The notes under the pieces were generated by a model that saw only the letters and a program-made list of their open reading frames with translations, was not told where the DNA came from and made no database searches. Below, one piece after another: positions 36,660-44,406 of a stretch of DNA of 64,000 nt. The stretch's first letter is position 1. Each line of letters opens with the position of its first letter. The position numbers and the translations under genes were made by a program. Source of the stretch: Actinoplanes flavus (GTDB lineage Bacteria; Actinomycetota; Actinomycetes; Mycobacteriales; Micromonosporaceae); assembly GCF_017592555.1 (NCBI RefSeq), contig NZ_JAGFNS010000002.1, positions 124,001 through 188,000 on the forward strand. The letters are read 5' to 3'.

Positions 36660-36967
36660 GCAGCCAACCGGCGCCGGTCACATCAGAGGCCGACTGGGAC
36701 CGCTTCAACGCGACCCTGCGGCTGATCGGCAACGACATCAAGAACCTCAACCAGCGGATCGCCGGCGAAGAGGAACTCGAACCCGACAGCGAGACGACGG
36801 AGGAAGCCGTGCCCGATCCCGACTACTACCTCGACCCCGCCGACGACACCGACACACAGCACGTGGACGAGGAGGAACGCCAGCGGCGCCTGGAACAGCA
36901 GATCGACGGGGAAGTCGACGGCGACTACGACGCGGCTTACCCCAACGACCCGGAGATGGACGCCTGA
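36656..36967 (+). CDS. Small acidic protein of the transfer operon
   Basis: A 103-aa, strongly acidic (Asp/Glu) protein with no membrane segment; the N-terminal third is a short helix (DRFNATLRLIGNDIKNLNQR), the rest disordered. Four-base overlap with the previous gene and one-base overlap with the next show that it is translated within the operon. Could be a chaperone-like or DNA-mimic protein; no family recognised. Confidence 0.6.
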   Translation: MSSQPAPVTSEADWDRFNATLRLIGNDIKNLNQRIAGEEELEPDSETTEEAVPDPDYYLDPADDTDTQHVDEEERQRRLEQQIDGEVDGDYDAAYPNDPEMDA

Positions 36968-37278
36968 TGACCATCACCAGCACGACGACGTCAGCCGACG
37001 CGGACAGTTCCGACGCCCGCACTCGGCGCGGAGATCACCGAATCGCCGGGGACCTTAGTCTGCCGGTGACGAACACCGACGACCGGTACTTCGCCACGCT
37101 GCGCACCCTCAGCGCCCGAGCGATGACCGCCAGAGCCACCATGCTCGACGCGCACCTGGCCGCCACACCCCAGGAACGGACGGCAGCCCTCGTCAACCTG
37201 CACCATCACCTGCGCGGCATGGCCGGCATCGTCAACGACGCCCTCGGCGCCATGGACAAGCCGCAGGAACCACGATGA
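36967..37278 (+). CDS. Small helical protein of the transfer operon
   Basis: A 103-aa protein with a Thr/Ser/Asp-rich N-terminus and a helical second half (FATLRTLSARAMTARATMLD, then ALVNLHHHLRGMAGIVND). No signal peptide, membrane span or catalytic motif. Overlaps the lipoprotein gene by ATGA. Unknown function. Confidence 0.6.
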   Translation: MTITSTTTSADADSSDARTRRGDHRIAGDLSLPVTNTDDRYFATLRTLSARAMTARATMLDAHLAATPQERTAALVNLHHHLRGMAGIVNDALGAMDKPQEPR

Positions 37279-37766
37279 GGACCCTACTGCCGCAGGCGGC
37301 AGGGCTGATCGTGACCTTGCTGGCTGCGGCCGGCTGTAGCCCGGATGCTCCGCAACCCGTACCGGCCGCCACACCAGCGACCAACACCGCCTACTCGGTC
37401 GACGAGGACCACCACGACCACGACGACGGCCCCGGGCCCACGTCCAGCGCCCCACCGGCCCCGGCCGCGGTTGACGCCGCGACCGGCTACGTGCAGGCGT
37501 GGGCCCGGCCGAACCTGGACCAGGCGACCTGGCATGCGGCCCTGCAGCCGCTGGTCCTCCCGGCCTACACACCGCTGCTCGGGGACACGGACCCGGCCAA
37601 TGTCCCCGCCACCACACTGACCGGCGCACCCCGGGTCGTGTCTGCGACGACCGACGCCGTGGTCGTCGACGTACCCACCGACGCCGGCCCGATCCGAGTC
37701 ACAGTCGTCGCCGACGACGGCCGGTGGCTCGTGGCGACAGCCGATCCTGTGCCGGAGCCGTCATGA
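37275..37766 (+). CDS. Lipoprotein of the conjugation apparatus (TcpC/VirB8-like)
   Basis: A 163-aa protein with a lipoprotein signal peptide; lipobox LAAAGC puts Cys at residue 19. A His/Asp-rich linker (EDHHDHDDG) follows, then a single alpha/beta domain (AATGYVQAWARPNLDQATWH, VVDVPTDAGPIRVTVV). That domain resembles the NTF2-like fold of VirB8/TcpC channel components. Located outside the membrane, probably linking the channel to the cell wall. The His cluster could bind metal; this is speculative. ATGA overlaps at both ends. Confidence 0.65.
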   Translation: MRTLLPQAAGLIVTLLAAAGCSPDAPQPVPAATPATNTAYSVDEDHHDHDDGPGPTSSAPPAPAAVDAATGYVQAWARPNLDQATWHAALQPLVLPAYTPLLGDTDPANVPATTLTGAPRVVSATTDAVVVDVPTDAGPIRVTVVADDGRWLVATADPVPEPS

Positions 37767-38851
37767 AGACGATCACATGGATTGCGGTGCTCGCGGTGCT
37801 GCCGCTGCTGCTGTGTGTGGCCGGCATTCTGGTGGCCACCGGCGACGAACCCGCCGAAGCCAGCTGCGCCACAGTCACCGCGTCCGGTCAGGCGAGCATC
37901 CGTCGCCACGTCGGCGCCGTCGGCACTTGGAACTCGGCCGCCGTCGACAACGCCGCGATCATCGTCGCCGTCGGCCAGCAGAAGCAGATCCCGGCCCGCG
38001 GCTGGGTCATCGCCGTGGCCACCGCGATGACCGAATCACGGCTGATCAACACCAGCAAGGTCACCGACCACGACAGCGTCGGCCTGTTCCAGCAGCGCCC
38101 GAGCCAGGGCTGGGGAACACCGCAGCAACTCATCGACCCGGTGTACACGTCCACCAAGTTCTACAACGCCCTGGTCAAGGTCAAGAACTGGGAGACGCTG
38201 CCATTGACGGTCGCCGCTCAGAAAGTGCAGCGCTCAGCCTTCCCCGACCGGTACGCGGACTTCGAGAACGACGCCGAAGATGTCGTCGCCGCCGTGACCG
38301 GCGCCGCCTCCATCACCGACCTGCCCGGCGCCAGCCTCGCCGACTGCGGCACGCCTGCGGCGGTCTCGGCCGGCGGCTGGACCCAACCGGTGCCCGACGG
38401 CATCGTTTCGGGCTTCCGCACCTCCGAGCGTCCCACCCACCAAGGCGTCGACCTCGGCTCCGACCGCAACGACGTCATCCGCGCCGCCGCCGCCGGCAAA
38501 GTCGTCTACGCCGACTGCGACGGCTCCACCGGCAACTGCAACATCGACGGCAACCCCGACACCACCAAAGGCTGCGGCTGGTTCGTGGAAATCCTGCACG
38601 CCGGGGATGTCGCCACCCGCTACTGCCACATGGTCAGACGTCCATCAGTCAAGTATGGACAGCAGGTCCAAGCGGGAGACCCGATCGGCCTAACCGGCAG
38701 CAGCGGCCATTCCTCCGGGCCTCATCTTCACTACGAAGTCCACCTTGATGTCAGCTGCGGCAAAACTCGCTGCCAACTGAGGTCCTACAACGCAACAAAC
38801 CCTGTCGACTTCATGAAGAAAGTGGGCGCACCGTTAGGGAAAAGCGAATGA
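37763..38851 (+). CDS. Bifunctional peptidoglycan hydrolase (lysozyme-like plus M23 peptidase)
   Basis: A 362-aa protein with an N-terminal membrane anchor or signal (WIAVLAVLPLLLCVAGILVA). A lytic-transglycosylase-like domain lies at about residues 60-165 (IAVATAMTESRLIN with the catalytic Glu, then SVGLFQQRPSQGWG). A C-terminal M23/LytM metallopeptidase domain follows, with zinc-site motifs THQGVDLGS, a central His and HLHYEVHLD. Type IV systems need such enzymes to open the cell wall. Last gene of the transfer operon. Several Cys residues suggest disulfides in the extracellular form. Confidence 0.85.
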   Translation: MKTITWIAVLAVLPLLLCVAGILVATGDEPAEASCATVTASGQASIRRHVGAVGTWNSAAVDNAAIIVAVGQQKQIPARGWVIAVATAMTESRLINTSKVTDHDSVGLFQQRPSQGWGTPQQLIDPVYTSTKFYNALVKVKNWETLPLTVAAQKVQRSAFPDRYADFENDAEDVVAAVTGAASITDLPGASLADCGTPAAVSAGGWTQPVPDGIVSGFRTSERPTHQGVDLGSDRNDVIRAAAAGKVVYADCDGSTGNCNIDGNPDTTKGCGWFVEILHAGDVATRYCHMVRRPSVKYGQQVQAGDPIGLTGSSGHSSGPHLHYEVHLDVSCGKTRCQLRSYNATNPVDFMKKVGAPLGKSE

Positions 38852-39272
38852 GAATACCGGCAAAACTCATCTCCTTGAGGACTCATTCTGCCCTGCCCGG
38901 CACCCGTTATCCAGAGAGTCACTCCGACGAGCCACCAGAATCATCCCGGAGGGCACGCTGCCCGGTGGGCAGGGATTCACGATGCGACTGAACGTCGCGA
39001 TGACCGACCGGCCCGCACGCCACAGCCGAGTCCTCCGCAGAGACACAGCCGCCATCTCACGGCACACTGCGGCGATCAGCAGGCGAAGCAACGGGAACAC
39101 GCGCCGATCCCGCCGACAACCATGACCTCGCCGCCAAGACGGCGCTCCCCTGAGCGCGAGTCGACGAATGCCGTGGCCCATGTACCGCGGCGCGCGTAAG
39201 CCGAGAAATCTCCCTCCGGCTCACCGAGCCAGCCGTCGGAAAAGACCACTTCAATCCAGGACGGAGCCCCAG
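38852..39272. other. Intergenic region before the MarR gene
   Basis: About 420 bases. The frame upstream of the MarR start is open to 39168 but has no ribosome site. No strong hairpin terminator for the transfer operon was found; the region should hold the MarR promoter. Confidence 0.4.
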
Positions 39273-39752
39273 GTGACCACCGACCGTGACACCGACGCCA
39301 ACTCGCCAGAAGCCCCAGCCGACCCCGCCACATTGCGCGGCATCACGGCGATGTGCCGGGCCAGCAACCTCGTCCGGCGGGAGTTGGAACGCGTCGTCTT
39401 GAGCGACGTCGAGCTGACCTGGAGCAGCTACGACGTCCTGCACCTGTCCGTCAGCCGCCGCCCCATCGACACCCGCACCGTCGCCGCAATCTCCTGCTTG
39501 ACCAAAGGCGCCGTCTCGATCTGCGCCAACGGCCTGGAGAACCGCGGCCTGATCCGCCGCGGACGCCACGAGGAGGACCACCGGCGGATCCTGCTGCACC
39601 CGACTGCCGAAGGGCTACGCCTCATCGAGGACCTCCGGCCCCGGCTCATCACCGAAGCCCAGCGCCTCCTGCGGCACCCGCCGACAGGGGTGAGCTCTGA
39701 GGCTGTCGCCTTGATCGTGCACATCACCAAGGCGCTGAGCACCGCCGCGTAG
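39273..39752 (+). CDS. MarR-family transcriptional regulator
   Basis: A 159-aa protein; GTG 39273 follows GGACGGAG. Winged HTH typical of MarR: an N-terminal dimer helix (LRGITAMCRASNLVRRELER), WSSYDVLHLSVSRRPIDT, the recognition region AISCLTKGAVSICANGLENR and wing RRGRHEEDHRRILLHPTAEG, then the C-terminal helices. Usually a repressor released by small phenolic or drug ligands. The nearest possible targets are the lipoprotein relic and the resistance-type nucleotidyltransferase downstream. Confidence 0.85.
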   Translation: MTTDRDTDANSPEAPADPATLRGITAMCRASNLVRRELERVVLSDVELTWSSYDVLHLSVSRRPIDTRTVAAISCLTKGAVSICANGLENRGLIRRGRHEEDHRRILLHPTAEGLRLIEDLRPRLITEAQRLLRHPPTGVSSEAVALIVHITKALSTAA

Positions 39753-39854
39753 CGGATCTCCGCATCCCCGGACTGCCGAGAGCGCCATCTCCGTCGAAAG
39801 GAACACCGTGCATCGTCGTCGCGTTCGAGCCACCGCCCCGCCCCGGCGCGCCGT

Positions 39855-40451
39855 GTGCGCAGAACTCTCGCACTGCTGACTGCAGCGTGCCTGCTCGCGG
39901 CCGCATGCCACCGAGACACCTCCGCTGCTGACACCAGGACGACACTCGACTAGGCGAGCACGCCCGCGAGCACGAGCACCGGTTCCACGCCGGCGGAAGA
40001 ACCGCGAACCTTCCAAGCCGTGGCGCAACCCTGCGCGCTGCTGGACCACGAACACATCGCGGCGGTGCTCGGACCCGACGGCGGCTCGTTCGCCCCACCG
40101 CGAACGCACACCGGCCCGCAGGGAACCTGGCAGCTTTGCGAGCGCGAGTCGGGGTACGGGGTGCCCGGCAGGAACCTCACGGCCTTCGTCCTGCGCCTGG
40201 ACCTCGCTCAACCCACCACGGCCAGGACGCGGTTCGACGCACCTGTGGTTTCCGTCGCCGGCCTCGGATCCGGCGCCTACGTGCGTGCCGATCCGAACGT
40301 GGGCCAGCAACTGTCGGCCTACGACGGCAACCTCAACATCGAGATCACCGTGACCGCGATTGCGGGCGCAACACCGTCGGCAGGTCAGGTCCAACCGGTC
40401 ATGATCGATTCGGCTCGTCAAGCGATGGAAGAGCTACTCGCGCAGCGGTGA
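39855..40451 (+). pseudogene. DUF3558-like lipoprotein gene interrupted by an amber codon
   Basis: From GTG 39855 the frame encodes a lipoprotein signal peptide (RRTLALLTAACLLAAACHRD, lipobox LAAAC), then meets TAG at 39951-39953. The same frame then continues without break to 40451 with DUF3558-like sequence (PCALLDHEHIAAVLG and GTWQLCERESG). The best ribosome site (AAGGA, 39798-39802) precedes a GTG at 39808 in another frame, so a frameshift may also be present upstream. Either the gene is dead, or there is a sequence error. A GTG near 40020 could give a non-exported remnant. Confidence 0.6.
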
Positions 40452-40804
40452 TCTTCTTGCCGCCCGAGTTCCGGCAGCGCCGACACGGTGCTGCTGCACC
40501 TTCGTCCGGCGCAGCTCCCGGTGGCGATCGGCGAAACGCTGTTGCGATACAGACCAGCCGTCCGCCTGGCGCCGCAGGTTCATGGTGGCACGCGGCGCAT
40601 CGTCGCACACACAGTCTCACCCCAATAGCACAGTGCCGAAGGCCCGCCAGCAGCCGCGGCTGTCGGTGCTACGGAACAGACCGAACACTGGATCAAAAGG
40701 CCGCATAAACCAGTGTCGAAGTTCCCAGAGTAAGGCTTTCAAGGGACTGAACCTCTAAAGCCCCTTCCAACGAGATAAGACGTGCTGGCCTCTAGTCTGG
40801 TGCG
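40452..40804. other. Intergenic region with a candidate leaderless promoter
   Basis: About 350 bases without a supportable gene. At 40793-40798 lies TAGTCT, a good actinomycete -10 box, six bases before the GTG at 40805; there is no ribosome site. This layout predicts leaderless transcription of the downstream gene. Confidence 0.5.
40793..40798 (+). promoter_or_regulatory. -10 box for the nucleotidyltransferase gene (leaderless)
   Basis: TAGTCT placed so that transcription should start at or next to GTG 40805. No Shine-Dalgarno sequence precedes that codon. Confidence 0.45.
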
Positions 40805-41356
40805 GTGAGCCGGTATTCGATGTCAGCCGAAGATGCGGTCAGGCTCGTGGAGCAACTTGCCGCCCATGGCGTCGATGCGTGTGTTGGCGGCGGTTGGGCC
40901 GTGGACGCGCTACTCGGGGAGCAGACACGGGAGCACTCTGACCTTGACATGTGGGCGCCGATTGCGCATCTCGAAGGCTTGTTTCGCGCGTTTGTGAAAG
41001 TCGGCGTCAGTCAGATCTTTCCATGGCCGGGTGACCGACCGTGGAACTTCGTCCTGCATGATGGTGACCGGTTGCGGGTGGACCTGCATCTGTATGAGCC
41101 GCTCCCGGACGGTTCCTTGCATTACGGATCGGTGACCGAGGGCGGTCCTTTCCCTGCTGAAGCGCTTGCTGGGCGTGGTTCGATTGCGGGGGTTGAGGTG
41201 CGGTGCGAGGCTGCCGAGTGGGCAGTGCGCTGGCACACGGGCTATCCGGCGCGCCCGGTCGACTTCCACGATGTGACGTTGCTGTGCCAGCGTTTCGGGA
41301 TCCCGCTACCGGAGGGTTTCGAGCCGTTGGGGAGCGCCTCCGTTCAAGGTTTGTAG
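40805..41356 (+). CDS. Nucleotidyltransferase, lincosamide/aminoglycoside-resistance type
   Basis: A 183-aa protein with the LinA/ANT(2'')-like signature: VDACVGGGWAVDALLGEQTR followed by EHSDLDMW, giving the Gly-Gly-x-Ala-x-Asp and Asp-x-Asp (here DLD) metal site, and LRVDLHLYEP for the third acidic residue. Such enzymes transfer AMP to lincosamides or aminoglycosides, but many chromosomal members have unknown substrates, so a resistance phenotype should not be assumed. It converges with the minus-strand Nudix gene 15 bases away. Confidence 0.75.
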   Translation: MSRYSMSAEDAVRLVEQLAAHGVDACVGGGWAVDALLGEQTREHSDLDMWAPIAHLEGLFRAFVKVGVSQIFPWPGDRPWNFVLHDGDRLRVDLHLYEPLPDGSLHYGSVTEGGPFPAEALAGRGSIAGVEVRCEAAEWAVRWHTGYPARPVDFHDVTLLCQRFGIPLPEGFEPLGSASVQGL

Positions 41357-41370
41357 CGTTCGCCGGCGCA

Positions 41371-41892
41371 TCAGTCTTCGGTCAGCTCGGCGAGGAAGGG
41401 CAGCCAGGTGCAGGTGGCGCACTGCTGCCGGGCCTGGGTGCGGGTGAACCAGCCTGCGGGTCCGCACTCTGAGTCCGGGGGCGGATTCAGCGGTGGGCGG
41501 TTGGAGTTGGTGCGTGTGGTGAACATCAGTGTGTACGACACCGGGAACGGGTATGGATAGCTGGCGGGCGGCCGTTGATGCAGCGTGAAGCGTTGCCATC
41601 CGAGCAGCGTCAGCGCGTCGGCAGGCACGAGCAATCCCGTTTCCTCGATGATTTCTCTCGCGGCGGCCTGCCGGGCGTTTTCGCCGGCGTCGATGTGGCC
41701 GCCGGGCACGTCCCAGCTGCGGCCGGGTAGATTGACGTGTGTCAGCAGCACGTGGCCTCGGGCGTCGCATACGAGCCCGAACGCGGCCGTGGTGATCTCC
41801 GGCGGTGGGTGTGTGTCGGCGCGGACTACCTCCATCAGATGCGGTACGGGGATCCATCCGGCAGTGCCGGTGGCGATGACTCTGCCGGTCAC
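41371..41892 (-). CDS. Nudix hydrolase
   Basis: A 173-aa protein whose GTG start (41892) overlaps the previous stop as GTGA; a longer open frame upstream is a shadow. A perfect Nudix box occupies about residues 70-92 (GGHIDAGENARQAAARE then IIEETGL). A following Gln/Tyr-rich region resembles NDP-sugar or NTP pyrophosphatases. Last gene of the eight-gene operon; it could hydrolyse or recycle a nucleotide-activated intermediate made by the adjacent cytidylyltransferase. Confidence 0.85.
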   Translation of the reverse strand: MTGRVIATGTAGWIPVPHLMEVVRADTHPPPEITTAAFGLVCDARGHVLLTHVNLPGRSWDVPGGHIDAGENARQAAAREIIEETGLLVPADALTLLGWQRFTLHQRPPASYPYPFPVSYTLMFTTRTNSNRPPLNPPPDSECGPAGWFTRTQARQQCATCTWLPFLAELTED

Positions 41893-42374
41893 TGGTGTGC
41901 TCGTAGCGTGTCGACGATCGAGGTCGTTGAGTAGGAGTGGATGCGGTCGGTCACGTGCACGTGTGCGCTGACCGCCTCGGCCGCGGTCAGCTCGCTCGGG
42001 TACGCGGTGAGGCTCTCGCGGCCGATGACGAAAACGTTGGGGCGCAGGATGCGGATCTGGGTGTCGGCGGCGGGTTCGTCGTAGAGGAACACGCGGTCTA
42101 CCCATCGAAGGGCGGCGACGAGGGCTGCGCGTTCGTGTTCACCGATGATGGGCCGGTCAGGGCCTTTGAGTTCGCGGACCGACTGGTCGCTGTTGACACC
42201 GACGATCAGTAGATCGCCGAGCCGGTGCGCCTGTTGCAGGAAGTACAGGTGTCCGGCGTGCAGCAGGTCGAAGCATCCGGTGGCCAGCACGACACGCGCG
42301 CCGGCCCGGTTGTTCAGCCACTGACGGATGACGTTGAGCGGTGTCGGACCGCTGCTCAGTCCCGGGGCGGTCAT
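41889..42374 (-). CDS. HxGH cytidylyltransferase (RfaE2/TagD-like)
   Basis: A 161-aa nucleotidyltransferase-fold protein; ATG 42374 overlaps the oxidoreductase stop (ATGA). The CTP-binding motif GCFDLLHAGH is at 33-42, VGVNSDQSVRELKG at about 68-81, and STTSIV near the C-terminus completes the family pattern. It activates a phosphate group with CTP or ATP, as for glycerol-3-phosphate, ethanolamine phosphate or heptose-1-phosphate. The substrate is unknown; the kinases in the operon may supply the phosphate. Confidence 0.85.
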   Translation of the reverse strand: MTAPGLSSGPTPLNVIRQWLNNRAGARVVLATGCFDLLHAGHLYFLQQAHRLGDLLIVGVNSDQSVRELKGPDRPIIGEHERAALVAALRWVDRVFLYDEPAADTQIRILRPNVFVIGRESLTAYPSELTAAEAVSAHVHVTDRIHSYSTTSIVDTLRAHQ

Positions 42375-43411
42375 CGGCTGGCGCCCGCGAGGAGTTGCTG
42401 ACAAGGCTGGAGTTCGACCCAGCGGCCTTCGGCGGCTGCGGAGGTGTAGGCGGCGTCGATCACCAGCGATGTCGTCAGTGTTTCGGCCAGCAGGGGCGCT
42501 GCCTGTTCGGGATGCTGGGTCTTGACGAGGAAGTCGGCGAACATTGCGGCGAACCAGTCGCTGTGCTGGGGGTCGTCGAAGTTCGAGGGCAGGGTGTCGT
42601 GATGCAGGTTGCCGCCGAGGCTGTATTGGACGTCGTTGTTCTCCACCGTGACGGTGCCTGCGCTGCCGATGATCGAGTAGTAGCTGTTGCGGTAGCCGGC
42701 CGCCCAGGTGACGTCGAGTTCGATCGAGACATCACCGTCGCAGCGGATGATCAGCTTCGCGGTGTCCTCGGTGTCGGTGTGGTGGTCGTGGCGCATGTTG
42801 CCGGTCAGGCAGGACACCGCGAGGGGTGTGCGGCCGGTTAGGTGGGTGGCCAGGTAGACGCTGTGCGGGCCGTGGTCGCGCAGGATGCCGCCGCCGGCGA
42901 TGAGCGGGTCGCGGCGCCAGTGCGGGTTCCATTCGCCGACGCCGACGGCGTGGCCGCGGCGCAGGGTACGGAACCGGGCGCCGAGTACGTCGCCGAAGTC
43001 GGGGTCGTGCACGACCTGCTGCATCGTGGCCAGGATGGGGGCGAACTTGTAGTTGTGGCAGGGGTAGAACACCTTGTCGGCGGCGGTGATCTGGTCGAGT
43101 AGGTGGTCGTAGTGGCCGTCGTGCGGCATCAGCACCGGCTTTTCGCAGAGGACATGCAGGTCGTGGTGCAGTCCGAGGCCGATGTAGTCGGCGTGGGTGT
43201 TCGGCGGGGTGCAGATGTCGATGAAGTCCGGGGTTTCGTGGTCGAGCATCTGGTCGAAGGTGGTGTAGGCGCGCAGGCCGACGGAGCGGGCGGCGGCGGC
43301 GCGGGCCGGGGTCGGGTCGACGACCGCGACCACGTCGATGCCGGGGGTGCGCTGGTAGCCGATGGTGTGGCCGGCCGCGATGGTGCCGTAGCCGATGATG
43401 ACGCCGTTCAC
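42371..43411 (-). CDS. Gfo/Idh/MocA-family oxidoreductase
   Basis: A 346-aa NAD(P)-dependent dehydrogenase starting at GTG 43411 in a GTGA overlap. The Rossmann loop is IIGYGTIAAGH, VVAVVDPTPAR is the second strand and HVLCEKPVLM the conserved Glu-Lys-Pro motif with the catalytic Lys. The C-terminal alpha/beta domain (GGGILRDHGPHSVYLATH) carries the usual Gly-x-x-x-Asp-x-x-x-His pattern, here as GILRDHGPH. Typical substrates are sugars, inositols or sugar nucleotides. A long out-of-frame extension beyond 43411 is a shadow. Confidence 0.88.
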   Translation of the reverse strand: MNGVIIGYGTIAAGHTIGYQRTPGIDVVAVVDPTPARAAAARSVGLRAYTTFDQMLDHETPDFIDICTPPNTHADYIGLGLHHDLHVLCEKPVLMPHDGHYDHLLDQITAADKVFYPCHNYKFAPILATMQQVVHDPDFGDVLGARFRTLRRGHAVGVGEWNPHWRRDPLIAGGGILRDHGPHSVYLATHLTGRTPLAVSCLTGNMRHDHHTDTEDTAKLIIRCDGDVSIELDVTWAAGYRNSYYSIIGSAGTVTVENNDVQYSLGGNLHHDTLPSNFDDPQHSDWFAAMFADFLVKTQHPEQAAPLLAETLTTSLVIDAAYTSAAAEGRWVELQPCQQLLAGASR

Positions 43412-44406
43412 GGGGTTCCTCCGTCGCAGAGTAGGTGCAGGAGCCGGTCGCGGTGGGTGCCGGATTGGACGTCGGAGCGCACGCGGTAGGTCTGGCAGTC
43501 GTTGACCATCCGGTGCAGCCGGGCTCGCATTCGGGCGTGGGTGCGGGAGAAGGTGAGGTAGTCGCCACCGCACAGGTCGAGGAGGTCTTCTTCGAGCCGG
43601 TAGACGTTGAGGCCGAAGGCGAATTGTTCGACGACGCCGAACGCCTCGCTCGGGGAGAGGCGTTGCACGTCGTGTTCGTGTGGGGTGCGGAAGTCGGCGA
43701 TCCAGATGGCGCGCAGCGGCATCGGGGCGTGGGCGTGGTGGGTGAACGCGTCGTGGGGGTCGATCAGCCGTTCGGCCTGGTCGAGGGCCGCCGCCGCGAT
43801 CAGGCCGCTCTGGTCGAGCCAAGGGCCGGGTCGTATCCGCATGGTGCTCGCGACGCCCTCGATCGTGCCGCCGGAGCGCAGCAGGGTATGCGAGTTGGTG
43901 ATGAACGTCGCGCCTGCTCGGCACAGCCCGGTGAGCAGGACGGTTTTGCCGGCGCTGCCGCGTCCGATGATCAGTGTCGCCGCGTTGTTGACGGCGAGGG
44001 CGGCGGCTTTGAGGAAGAGCCCGCCAGCGGTGGTGGTGTGCCGCAGGAGCAGGTATTTGATGATGTACGGCCAGACGAGGTGTTCCAGGTGGTCGCCGGT
44101 GAGCACGATCCGGTTGCCGATGGTGGACATGCGCACCGGGGGCCCGAAGTGGTCGGTCACGTAGTAGCCGGAAGCAAAATTGCGGGCGCGGGCGGTGCTG
44201 TCGGAGGGCAGGCCAGGATCGGTGTGTGACAGGCACAGCAGTTCCAGGTCCGCGGTGGTTCCGGTGGGCATCCACGCGGTGCGGCTGAAGTAGTTCAGTG
44301 CGGGGAAGTCGGGCACGTCGCTGGCGATACGCAGCATGATCGGGCCAACACGGACGACCTGATCGGTGAGCACCCGTACCGACGTCGGCAGTGGCGGGGC
44401 TGTCAT
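43408..44406 (-). CDS. HPr-kinase-like P-loop protein
   Basis: A 332-aa protein with a central P-loop in LIIGRGSAGKTVLLTGL (148-155) preceded by LKAAALAVNNAA, as in the HPr kinase C-terminal fold (usually HASAVAV before the P-loop). The loop is followed by ATFITNSHTLL, where HPr kinases have a metal-binding Asp pair, so chemistry may differ. HPr-kinase-like proteins occur in lasso peptide and exopolysaccharide loci, where they phosphorylate peptides or sugars. It overlaps both operon neighbours by four bases. Confidence 0.7.
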   Translation of the reverse strand: MTAPPLPTSVRVLTDQVVRVGPIMLRIASDVPDFPALNYFSRTAWMPTGTTADLELLCLSHTDPGLPSDSTARARNFASGYYVTDHFGPPVRMSTIGNRIVLTGDHLEHLVWPYIIKYLLLRHTTTAGGLFLKAAALAVNNAATLIIGRGSAGKTVLLTGLCRAGATFITNSHTLLRSGGTIEGVASTMRIRPGPWLDQSGLIAAAALDQAERLIDPHDAFTHHAHAPMPLRAIWIADFRTPHEHDVQRLSPSEAFGVVEQFAFGLNVYRLEEDLLDLCGGDYLTFSRTHARMRARLHRMVNDCQTYRVRSDVQSGTHRDRLLHLLCDGGTP

